Assembly (NCBI GenBank): GCA_023228885.1
Contig: JALOAJ010000022.1
Location: 1 to 39,274, forward strand
DNA from: Bacillota bacterium
GTDB taxonomy: Bacteria > Bacillota > Clostridia > Monoglobales > Firm-18
DNA length: 39,274 nt
Direction: 5' to 3'
The notes below the pieces were generated by a model. The model saw only the letters and a program-made list of their open reading frames with translations. It was not told the DNA's origin and searched no databases. Made by a program: the position numbers and the translations under genes. Positions 19,901-27,552 of this stretch are shown piece after piece (position 1 is the stretch's first letter; each line of letters opens with the position of its first letter).

Positions 19901-20987
19901 TTTTGAAAAAAACACTATTAATCATCATACAATCTTTAGCGATGCCATGGTAAATGCACAGGGAATTTTTATGAGGGGATATTCATACTTGACGGAAAAT
20001 GTTATACGCAACACCGGAATGCCCGGCTGCAATGACGGTGAGCTGTTTTGCGGTGAGGAATACCGTGGCGGTGCAAAGATGGGGGGGAATGTCGTGGCGT
20101 CGGAAGCAAAAGAATTGCAGATAGAACCGTTTTTGGACGAAAATGGGGAACCTAAAGCCGTAGAAAGCATACGGCAGGGTTGGAAATTAAATGACACGAC
20201 ATTCGGTGAGTTTTGGTATATAGTTATAACAGACGGGCTGGGTTTGGGGCAGATACGCAAAGTGGTTGGCTTGGATGAAGGCACAAAAACTTTATTTTTG
20301 GAAAAAGAATGGGATGTGTTGCCCGATAACACCAGCAAATTTGTAGTTATGGCAGCCCAAATCGGAATAACTATTTATAATAATTATGCAAACACAGGTT
20401 CTAAAGGTTGCTGGTTTTATGGCGATTGCTATGACGGTGTAATTGCAAAAAACAACCTCATTAACACGGAAGGCATATTGGTTAGGGCGATATTTATAAA
20501 CAACGACACAAAATTCAGAAGCAGTCAAGGGTATTTTAACACTATAAGCTCAAATTATTCAGCAGGCTTTTCAAGCAAAAGCCGTGTTAATGGTATAGGC
20601 GCGGATGCAGTGATGGACACACCTAACATTACGCACTGCTTATTGTATGGGATAGAGATTAGAAACAACACCATTGTCGGTTCGGAAGTTATACCAAAAG
20701 CTAAAAATATGCGCTCGGAGGCTCCTACCATCAACGGTATTTATGTTGCATACACCGTCAAAAAAGCTATGGACACCGTTCCAAATGTGTTAAAAGGGGT
20801 GATTATTGAAAACAACAAAATTGAAAAAATGGATAGGGGGATTACGATAGGTAATTCCACCCAAGCAAATGAAAGCGATTTCGGCACAAACACTATCGGT
20901 GCAATGAGTTATGGCATTTACATCAAGGATTCAAATAACACCGATGTTATTGACCCACTCGGCGAAGCAATCGTTCTAAAAGAGTAA
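16935..20987 (+). CDS. surface protein: LVIVD propeller, central SLH repeats, IPT domains, right-handed beta-helix (pectate-lyase-like fold)
   Basis: AAAGGAGT (16922-16929) precedes the double ATG at 16935/16938, after which a signal peptide follows (MMKRIIAFLMVATLFVKG). The open frame extends back to 16890, but that extension is unsupported. Domains in order: propeller-like LVIVD repeats (17040-17880), three SLH repeats in the middle (17950-18500, with TRAEF, TREEM and TRGES), two IPT/TIG-like domains (18620-19210), and a right-handed beta-helix of the Pectate_lyase_3 type to the end. The helix begins with GGGVVYIPEGKYNI and VLKGDGMEKTIL. SLH placed centrally rather than at an end is less common. 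The beta-helix suggests polysaccharide binding or cleavage at the cell surface; catalytic residues cannot be assigned by eye. The second half is homologous to the second half of the next gene. Confidence 0.88.
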   Translation: MMKRIIAFLMVATLFVKGFVVFGDEKRLPSDIGPKERFWNMAISGDNVYLADGTAGFMTVDVSEHENPKEMASTLTGGNVLTVEAQGNYVFAVSGDFLNIYNASNPSEPVLINSLVIEKGAKNMQVQGNILLVYGGSFLQMFDISYPASAAPLAAVSGIGNYYCGYADNDYVYLITTGSELFIYDIKEKTAPRLVSKTVVGNINYSQKIIAHGDILYATDSSGLFEIDVLDKEKPSLIKFYESNDKPNALHVYENTLIVGMYNSQKIVIYDANNPGDLKQLSVVEMGSPVYSVKRIGKYIFVCTLSGLQIVDLFYEYDRNQLPIVENESAVLGERASGVETQNPFVDTKEHWAEDSIAKMYKKSVITGISDTLFVPNENVTRAEFYALAVRAKGYRLREYKGRFIDVGTSDWYCDIFETAHLNALIPNEMVKDGAVFPNAPITREEMAAVVALCLDKKPDNATEPKRELSFDDKDKISLNYIGFVQQIAELGVVSGDENNNFLPKDNLTRGESAVVVERMLDVGAPSYEPPVFLDDIKYDIGANKKVALEQIPNLPKASKNPAGSWQQPPTVFKVSEDVKPGDLISFYGQGFLDDTKIYIQPLKQIALSPDADALECLVIDIDKNENYAVAQIPTEIEAGAFAAYCENKYGISVPIFINTARIQWIDRDIVTGGEAFRIIGRNLDGRNFASALATGVALVGEGQIFNLELKSINPYCVEAVVSFDIPDGNYQVYVTSEGVVWHTTDEMPGEIEVVQNVSDPFGLGYAWAREFNWQNVADITKAPYNVAPNMPNDVTEQIQASIDHVKQHGGGVVYIPEGKYNIRELKVPAYVVLKGDGMEKTILNYINRNADVTGKNVISSDADGRTLGRTGLFGLQILLEDTPAQSTPDHYIWFGESWGTNVANEEERTAQFIFIKQVKVVSPMIRNGFGRGMGVTIVAKSHVAIEDSIMYGFQSIPMSNYISKYSYLVNNHFTSSIGNLSLVGICAIFEKNTINHHTIFSDAMVNAQGIFMRGYSYLTENVIRNTGMPGCNDGELFCGEEYRGGAKMGGNVVASEAKELQIEPFLDENGEPKAVESIRQGWKLNDTTFGEFWYIVITDGLGLGQIRKVVGLDEGTKTLFLEKEWDVLPDNTSKFVVMAAQIGITIYNNYANTGSKGCWFYGDCYDGVIAKNNLINTEGILVRAIFINNDTKFRSSQGYFNTISSNYSAGFSSKSRVNGIGADAVMDTPNITHCLLYGIEIRNNTIVGSEVIPKAKNMRSEAPTINGIYVAYTVKKAMDTVPNVLKGVIIENNKIEKMDRGITIGNSTQANESDFGTNTIGAMSYGIYIKDSNNTDVIDPLGEAIVLKE

Positions 20988-21017
20988 AAAATTAATTTTT
21001 GGGGAGGAGAATTTAAA

Positions 21018-22150
21018 ATGAAAAGAAAAAGCATTGTTAAGGTTTTATCAATTTGTCTTGCGTTGTCAATTATTGCAGCAATCGCCAATGATGCATTGAT
21101 TATCAAAGCGGAAACCGGCAACATACCATCGCTGCAGTATGACATTCAAATGCAAGATTACGCAACGCCTCAGGGAGTTGCATTTTCAAGCAGCGACAAC
21201 CGCGCAAGCGCCGTTGCGGCGTATGAAACGGGCGGGCGGGATTTTGCCTATGTCGGCTCATCCAATGGTTTTACAATATTCGACATTACCGACCCTTCGG
21301 AAATTTCAATAGTTCAAGAAATATCCGGAGACATTATTAAAACAGCCATATCGTCAAAGGGTGTTTTAGTTAAGGATGGCCGCCTTATAGTGGCAAATAC
21401 AAAAACCAACAAAATAGAGTTTTACCAAATTGCAACCGACGGTAAGATAGGCAGCCCTTACAAATCAATAGACGGTACAAGCATGAGCAGGCTTGAAATT
21501 TTGGATAACTATTTATTTATTGCGCAAAACAGCAACAAGGGTGTTGAGGTTTATGATTTGTCGAATATAGCTGACGGAGAAAGCATCGTATACCTTGGCA
21601 ACCGCGCAAGCAGCGTTCAGGCACACAATTTTACGGTGGCGAAAATTTCGCAAAACCAATATCGAATATTTTTAATAGACCGCGTATCGACAGATGTAAG
21701 ACAATTTGTTATTTTTGATGTAGATATGACGGGCGGGGGTTTTGCGTTTACGGAATTATATAATAAAGTGCCCACGGAATTTACATTTCCCAACCCATCC
21801 CAAACACAAGTTTTTTACTTGGGCGACAATGTGTTGGTGCTTGGATGCGGGACTGTAAACGACAACGGAAAAGACCAAATAATGGTGGATGTATCAAACC
21901 CGGGGCAGCCGACGGAAATTACAACATACAGCGGCAGGGTGCAAACATACAAATATTTGGGCGACGGGCATTATCTTGCAGGCACACCGGATAAATCGTT
22001 GGGGATTTATGCTTTTGCAGATGGCGCGCGCGCTCAAATAGGCGAAACATATGCTATATCCGGCGGGCAAGTTTATGAGGTTACAGAGCATAAGGGGAAT
22101 TTATTAATTGCAAACAGCTCGCAATTTTCCGTTTGGAGTTATAAAACGGA
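21018..22150 (+). repeat. direct repeat copy B, pairs with 10843-11972
   Basis: Second copy of the 1.13-kb segment in the same orientation, 10175 bases downstream of the first. It starts exactly at the ATG and ends in ATAAAACGGA at 22141-22150. It has one more codon than copy A near the FSSSDNRAS segment. Confidence 0.95.
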
Positions 22151-25100
22151 AATAGATATAGAATCCGAAAGCCTAATTGAAGGCATGGGCAATAATGTCG
22201 GCGGAATTGTTTATGGGTATAATTCAAACACCGATACTGTTAAAATTAGTGTAAACGACGGTGATGAAGTTGCAGTTAGCGTAGAAGACAACCGCTTTTT
22301 CTTTGAGGTTGAAGGCAATGATAAAATTTGCGCTACCTTGTACCGAAACAACATGGCTTATGTTGCCGCTTGCAAGGTAATCTCTATTGTTCCTTTTGAA
22401 GGAAATGAAAGCGATTTTAACTTTGCATTGCAAAAAATCAGCGCAACCGCAGAGGGGATGTTTTCGTCATCAACAAATCGAGCTGTATCAGTAGCGGCAA
22501 CTACATTTGAAGGCGCCGATTATGCTTATGTTGCCTCGTCGGATGGTTTCAAGATTTTTAATATAACCGACCCTTCAAATATTTTAAATGTAGCGCAATT
22601 TACAAGCGAAAAGATTAAAGTTGAAATACGAAAGGATAGCGTTGCAGTTAAAGACGGGTATGTTATTTTATCCAACAGGGCGTCCGGCAACTATTATATT
22701 GAAATATATAAAATACAAAGCGGGGGGCTAATTGACCCGAATAATCCTTATTACAGCATCAGCAGCCAATATTGCCACGCTCTTTCGGTTTTTGGCGATT
22801 ATTTATACATTGCGGGGCAAAACGGTATACAGATATATGACTTAACAAATATCTCGGACTCAAGCAGCATAAAACTTGCGGCTAATTTAGAAAGCGATGT
22901 GCAGGCACGCTCATTTGATGTTGAGGTTTTTGAAGGTGCGCATATGGTTTATTATGTGGATCGCGGTGCAAATAATTCATATAATATAGCTGTTGCAAGC
23001 GTTAGCTTTGAAAAGGATAATGTTGAGGCAACGAAAATTTCAACACAAGACATTGCTGATTTTACAAACAGCGGACCTTCCAGCGCGTTTATCGAATCGG
23101 TCAATGAAAACGAGATTATTTTGTATAATGACACGGGAACAGCTGGGTCGCGTTTTGTAAAAATAGATGTTTCAAATCCAAACGAACTACAAACTGTTTT
23201 TACCGACACGATACGAACTCAAGATGTATATAAAATAGATGAAAATTATTTTGCAATAGCAACTCCCGAAAAAGTGTTGGCGTTATATGACAATACGCAA
23301 CAAACGCCGATTAGGATTGGCGATAACCATTCAACCGCCGGGCAGGGCTATCAGTTGTTGGAGCATAAGGGCAACTTGCTTATTGCAAATAGCGCAGAGT
23401 TTAGCGTTTGGCAGTTAAAAAGAGAATTAAAAATTACAAGCGCTTCTGTTTTGAGCGGTGAAAACCCCACGGTAAAAGGGCTTGTTTATAATGCTAAAGC
23501 AGGTGATGTTTTATCCGCCCAATATAAAGGCGAGCAACCGCAGCTGCTTACACTTTTACCGGACGGCAGTTTTGAATATCTTATCCCCGAAAAAATGCAG
23601 GATGGCGAAAAAGCGGCAATTACAGTGACATTGCAGGGGGAAGACGGTGTGTTAACCGCTTCACAGCTATTTGTCTACACCGAAAGCGCCCAGCCTTACG
23701 AAATAGAAGAGGTTGTTATGCGCAGCGGGGGCGAGCAAGTTTATGAGCTGCAAAACGGCGACATTGATTTGGATATAACTTTGCGACGGTTGAATTTTGA
23801 AAGCAATGCCAAAGTACAAATAATTGCCGCATTGTATGAGAATGATGCATTAAAAGAGGTAAAAACGACCGATGCGGACTTTAATTTTTATAACAAAACG
23901 GTAAAAACCGTTACATTAAATATAGATAACGCGCAAACGCAGACAATAAAAGTGTTTGTTTGGGACGGCTTGGGAACGAATATACAGCCGATGGCAAACA
24001 GATGGATACCTCCTCAACAGCAGGAAGCGGGGGTATACGTAAATTTTAATAAGGGCTCCCATTACCCTTCCCCAACGGAACACTTTGGGGAAACATGGGA
24101 ATGGGAGCCCGTTATAACAAGAGTATCCGATGATGTGAGCCCGGGTGAAACCTTCTTAATTTACGGAGAAGGTTTCACACAAAGCTCAGTTGTGTATGTG
24201 CAGCAGGCAAATGCGCATACGCCGCCTGAATTTTCGGAAAATGATTGCATATCGACACAGATTATTGAGGTTGACGAACAAGGGCAATGCATTATCAGCC
24301 GCGCGCCCGAACAGTTGAAAGCAAGGGCTTTTAATTTGTGGGTGAAAAACGAGCATGGAGTAAGCGCACCGGTCGGGCTAAATACTGCCCGACCGCAGTG
24401 GCTGTCCTTTGATGTTGCATCACCGGGGGCGCAAATTAGCGTATACGGAAAAAATTTTATGGCAAGGCATTATAAAGGGGCGTTGGCAAGCGGTATAGCC
24501 CTTGTAAGCGGTGAGAATGTTTACGATATACCGATTGCGTCTGTAAACCCTTACGAGATTACAGGTGTGTTACCGGCGGATGTGCCCAACGGGGTTTATA
24601 ATGTGTTTGTTACCAACGACGGTGTGGTGTGGAACCTGCCCGAGGAAATGCCAACCGTTAAGGTTGTTTCGGGTTCCGACCCTTATCAACTGGGTGTTGC
24701 GTGGGCAGGCGAATTTAATTGGGAAAATGTTATTGATGTCAGCGCCGCCCCATACAATGTGTCCGGTAGCCTGCAACAACAATGTTCCGCCGTTTTGCAG
24801 CAAGCAATCAACGATGCCGGTCAGACGGGCGGTGGGGTTGTGTATTTGCCTCTCGGAATATACCATGCGGACGGATTGACTTTGCCGGAAAATGTTGTTT
24901 TAATGGGTGACGGAATGTATCAAACAATTATAAAGCATACCGGCTCCGGCGCAACTTTTGTAACAAGCGCTTCAAATTCGATTGGAAGAAGCGGGCTTTT
25001 AAATATAGGGTTTGAGCTTCTTGAAAATATACCAACGCCGGATGTGTATTTAAAGCTTGGCAGCGGAAGTCAAGATTCGGTAAAGGATATGAATAAGCGG

Positions 25101-26411
25101 GCTTTTCAATACGGGTTTTTAAAAAATGTAAGGCTGGAAACAAAAATGAGCAGAAGCGAAACGGATGCAAGAGGAATTGGGTTGCTAATGAACGGACGGT
25201 CGCATTTCTTAGTGGATGGCTGTGAGTTTAAAGGGTATTTGGCCTCAATTACTTCAAGCTATGTTTCGGAATTTTGCACAATTACGAACAATACGTTTGA
25301 CACAATGTTTGGCAACTTAGTTGTGGTTACAGGTTTTGGGGTTTTTAAAGGCAACACCATTCGTCGGCACAGCACCTCTGAAAATACATATGATGACTCG
25401 TCCCAAGGAGTTTTCACAAGAGGCCCCAGCTATTTGGCGTATAATCAGATTTATACAACCGGCTCGGAAGGTTTAAATGACGGCGAAATATTGTGCGTTG
25501 AAAACTATCGCGGCGGCGTTAAGATTGCAGGCGCCGTGTGTGAAGTTGAAGGAAACACAATTACGGTTGATGCAAAGCAAAGCGGCGTTGCGGACTGGCA
25601 GCTTGATGTTGCAGCCTTTTCCGGAAACTCATTTGTTGTATCAAACGGAAGGGGATTGGGGCAATACGCCCGAATAATTGATTTTGACGAGGAATTAAAA
25701 ACCATCACTTTGGATAAAGCATTTGCGGTTCCTCCGAACAGCTCCAGCCGATTTATCGTTATGCCGCTAATTGAAAATGTTGTTTATTATAAAAATTATG
25801 CGGAAAATGCGGAAAAAGGATATTGGATGTATTGCGATACGGTTGATAGCGTTATTGACGATAATGTAGGAATTTACACAGAGGGCGCTGCCGTGCGTTC
25901 TATATACAAAGAACAAGAAAATTCAGATGATTACAGGCAGGCTATTGCTTATTACTCTGTGATGAAAAATAATAAATTTGAAGGAGAAAGCCGTAAAAGC
26001 AGGGCGGTTGGCGTGGGGATTTATTGTGCGATTGAAGGCACGCAGCCGGAAAACTATTATACCTACGGCGCGGAAATTAAAGCGAACACCATTATTGCCG
26101 GAGAGCAAACGGGAGAGGCGACCGGGCGCAGTGAAGCGCCTCATATAAATGGCGTTTACATTATATATAATGTGCGAACGCGGCAAACGGAACTGAAAAA
26201 GGTTATGAAGGGAATTATTATAGAGAACAATTATATGAAAAATACCGACAGGGGTATCACTATCGGACATCAAGGCTATCCAAACAGCTCGGAAAACATA
26301 TCAAAGTGGGCGTTGGGCGACATGACAACGGTTGTATTTTTGGGCGAAAACAGCTTTTATGATGTATCTGTGCCTATAATAGACACCCGCGACTATTCAT
26401 ATGGTTTGTAA
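21018..26411 (+). CDS. very large secreted protein: two LVIVD propellers, Ig/IPT domains, right-handed beta-helix, no SLH
   Basis: GGGGAGGAG lies 9 bases before the ATG, followed by the signal peptide MKRKSIVKVLSICLALSII. Propeller 1 (to 22150) is almost identical to that of the gene at 10831. A linker domain and a second, diverged propeller (about 22420-23420; YAYVASSDGFKIFNITDPS) follow. Next come a beta-sandwich, the shared Ig-like module (23695-24003), two IPT-like domains (24085-24690) and a right-handed beta-helix (24750-26400; GGGVVYLPLGIYHADG, VLMGDGMYQTII). The C-terminal half aligns with the gene at 16935 through blocks such as NDGE..C.E.YRGG. Unlike its three neighbours it has no SLH repeat, so it may be released or held by partner proteins. 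At 1797 residues it is the largest gene here. A role in plant-polymer binding or cleavage is inferred from fold and context. Confidence 0.88.
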   Translation: MKRKSIVKVLSICLALSIIAAIANDALIIKAETGNIPSLQYDIQMQDYATPQGVAFSSSDNRASAVAAYETGGRDFAYVGSSNGFTIFDITDPSEISIVQEISGDIIKTAISSKGVLVKDGRLIVANTKTNKIEFYQIATDGKIGSPYKSIDGTSMSRLEILDNYLFIAQNSNKGVEVYDLSNIADGESIVYLGNRASSVQAHNFTVAKISQNQYRIFLIDRVSTDVRQFVIFDVDMTGGGFAFTELYNKVPTEFTFPNPSQTQVFYLGDNVLVLGCGTVNDNGKDQIMVDVSNPGQPTEITTYSGRVQTYKYLGDGHYLAGTPDKSLGIYAFADGARAQIGETYAISGGQVYEVTEHKGNLLIANSSQFSVWSYKTEIDIESESLIEGMGNNVGGIVYGYNSNTDTVKISVNDGDEVAVSVEDNRFFFEVEGNDKICATLYRNNMAYVAACKVISIVPFEGNESDFNFALQKISATAEGMFSSSTNRAVSVAATTFEGADYAYVASSDGFKIFNITDPSNILNVAQFTSEKIKVEIRKDSVAVKDGYVILSNRASGNYYIEIYKIQSGGLIDPNNPYYSISSQYCHALSVFGDYLYIAGQNGIQIYDLTNISDSSSIKLAANLESDVQARSFDVEVFEGAHMVYYVDRGANNSYNIAVASVSFEKDNVEATKISTQDIADFTNSGPSSAFIESVNENEIILYNDTGTAGSRFVKIDVSNPNELQTVFTDTIRTQDVYKIDENYFAIATPEKVLALYDNTQQTPIRIGDNHSTAGQGYQLLEHKGNLLIANSAEFSVWQLKRELKITSASVLSGENPTVKGLVYNAKAGDVLSAQYKGEQPQLLTLLPDGSFEYLIPEKMQDGEKAAITVTLQGEDGVLTASQLFVYTESAQPYEIEEVVMRSGGEQVYELQNGDIDLDITLRRLNFESNAKVQIIAALYENDALKEVKTTDADFNFYNKTVKTVTLNIDNAQTQTIKVFVWDGLGTNIQPMANRWIPPQQQEAGVYVNFNKGSHYPSPTEHFGETWEWEPVITRVSDDVSPGETFLIYGEGFTQSSVVYVQQANAHTPPEFSENDCISTQIIEVDEQGQCIISRAPEQLKARAFNLWVKNEHGVSAPVGLNTARPQWLSFDVASPGAQISVYGKNFMARHYKGALASGIALVSGENVYDIPIASVNPYEITGVLPADVPNGVYNVFVTNDGVVWNLPEEMPTVKVVSGSDPYQLGVAWAGEFNWENVIDVSAAPYNVSGSLQQQCSAVLQQAINDAGQTGGGVVYLPLGIYHADGLTLPENVVLMGDGMYQTIIKHTGSGATFVTSASNSIGRSGLLNIGFELLENIPTPDVYLKLGSGSQDSVKDMNKRAFQYGFLKNVRLETKMSRSETDARGIGLLMNGRSHFLVDGCEFKGYLASITSSYVSEFCTITNNTFDTMFGNLVVVTGFGVFKGNTIRRHSTSENTYDDSSQGVFTRGPSYLAYNQIYTTGSEGLNDGEILCVENYRGGVKIAGAVCEVEGNTITVDAKQSGVADWQLDVAAFSGNSFVVSNGRGLGQYARIIDFDEELKTITLDKAFAVPPNSSSRFIVMPLIENVVYYKNYAENAEKGYWMYCDTVDSVIDDNVGIYTEGAAVRSIYKEQENSDDYRQAIAYYSVMKNNKFEGESRKSRAVGVGIYCAIEGTQPENYYTYGAEIKANTIIAGEQTGEATGRSEAPHINGVYIIYNVRTRQTELKKVMKGIIIENNYMKNTDRGITIGHQGYPNSSENISKWALGDMTTVVFLGENSFYDVSVPIIDTRDYSYGL

Positions 26412-26433
26412 AACAATACACAAGGAGAATGAT

Positions 26434-27519
26434 ATGCACTACGAAACGGAGAAAATAAGCAAGGATATTGTAGAAAACAAACTTGCATTAACATGCCAAA
26501 GAATTAAGGATATTAAGAACAGATACATAGATGAAGTGTGCACAATAGGCATTATTGATATTGAAAACTGGGAATGGGCGCAAGGAGTGGGGCTTTATGG
26601 GCTATTCAAAAGCTATTTAAGAAGCAAAAAAGAGGAAGACTTAAATTGGATTATAAATTGGATTGAAAAAAATATAAAAAATGGGTTACCAAGTAGAAAC
26701 GTTAACACCACTTCACCGCTGCTTACTGTGTCATCGGTTGCCCAAACAACCGGAAATAAAAAATATATGCAAATTTGCTCCGACTGGGCTAAGTGGATAA
26801 TGAGCGATTTGCCGCGTACTGAATATAATGGATTTCAACATTTTACAACAGATGGCTTGCAAGAGAACGAACTATGGGACGATACCCTTTTTATGGCTGT
26901 TTTGTTTTTGGCGAAAATGGGTGTAATAGAAGAAAATAAAGAATATTTGGATGAATGTGAACGGCAGTTTTTAATTCATGCAAATTATCTTATGGATAAA
27001 AAAACAGGGCTATGGTATCATGGTTGGACCTTTAATGAATACAATCATTTTGCTAAAGCTTTATGGGGCAGGGGAAATTGCTGGGTAACTATATTTATCC
27101 CCGATTATATTGAATTAACCGGCATAAGCTGCGGAAGCAAGCATTTTATGGCAGACACTTTGGTTGCCCAAGTTGATGCCCTTGCGCAATACCAGCATGA
27201 AAGCGGTATGTGGCATACGCTGATAAACGATAGCACATCTTATTTGGAAGCGTCCGCAACCGCCGGGTTCGCTTACGGCATTTTAAAAAGCGTGCGGTTG
27301 GGGATAATATCAGATAAATATTACGAAGTTGGCTTAAAGGGCGCAAAAGCCGTTTTGGAAAACATCGATTCAAACGGAACGGTAAAAAGCGTTTCTTACG
27401 GAACCGGCATGGGGCATACATTACAGCATTATAAAGAAATACCCATATGCCCAATGCCTTATGGGCAAGCCTTGGCTATCTTGCTTCTTGACGAGCTGCT
27501 GCATCATACAAAGGGTTAA
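26434..27519 (+). CDS. GH88/GH105-type unsaturated uronyl hydrolase
   Basis: Cytoplasmic (no signal peptide), 361 residues. AAGGAG (26422-26427) is 6 bases before the ATG at 26434. The frame is open to 26401, but that start would overlap the previous gene and has no ribosome-binding site. The family (PF07470, alpha/alpha-6 barrel) is recognised from WEWAQGVGLYGLF, DGLQENELWDDTLFMAVLFL and HFAKALWGRGNCWV. Asp149 or Asp150 in WDDTLFM corresponds to the catalytic aspartate of YteR-like enzymes. These enzymes hydrate the unsaturated uronic acid left at the end of oligosaccharides by polysaccharide lyases, as in rhamnogalacturonan breakdown. The position just after the beta-helix surface proteins and in the same train as the YteP/YtcP/YtcQ-like importer fits that pathway. 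The exact disaccharide substrate cannot be decided. Confidence 0.9.
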   Translation: MHYETEKISKDIVENKLALTCQRIKDIKNRYIDEVCTIGIIDIENWEWAQGVGLYGLFKSYLRSKKEEDLNWIINWIEKNIKNGLPSRNVNTTSPLLTVSSVAQTTGNKKYMQICSDWAKWIMSDLPRTEYNGFQHFTTDGLQENELWDDTLFMAVLFLAKMGVIEENKEYLDECERQFLIHANYLMDKKTGLWYHGWTFNEYNHFAKALWGRGNCWVTIFIPDYIELTGISCGSKHFMADTLVAQVDALAQYQHESGMWHTLINDSTSYLEASATAGFAYGILKSVRLGIISDKYYEVGLKGAKAVLENIDSNGTVKSVSYGTGMGHTLQHYKEIPICPMPYGQALAILLLDELLHHTKG

Positions 27520-27552
27520 AAGGCATTGAATTAATCGAGAGGGCGTGTCAGT

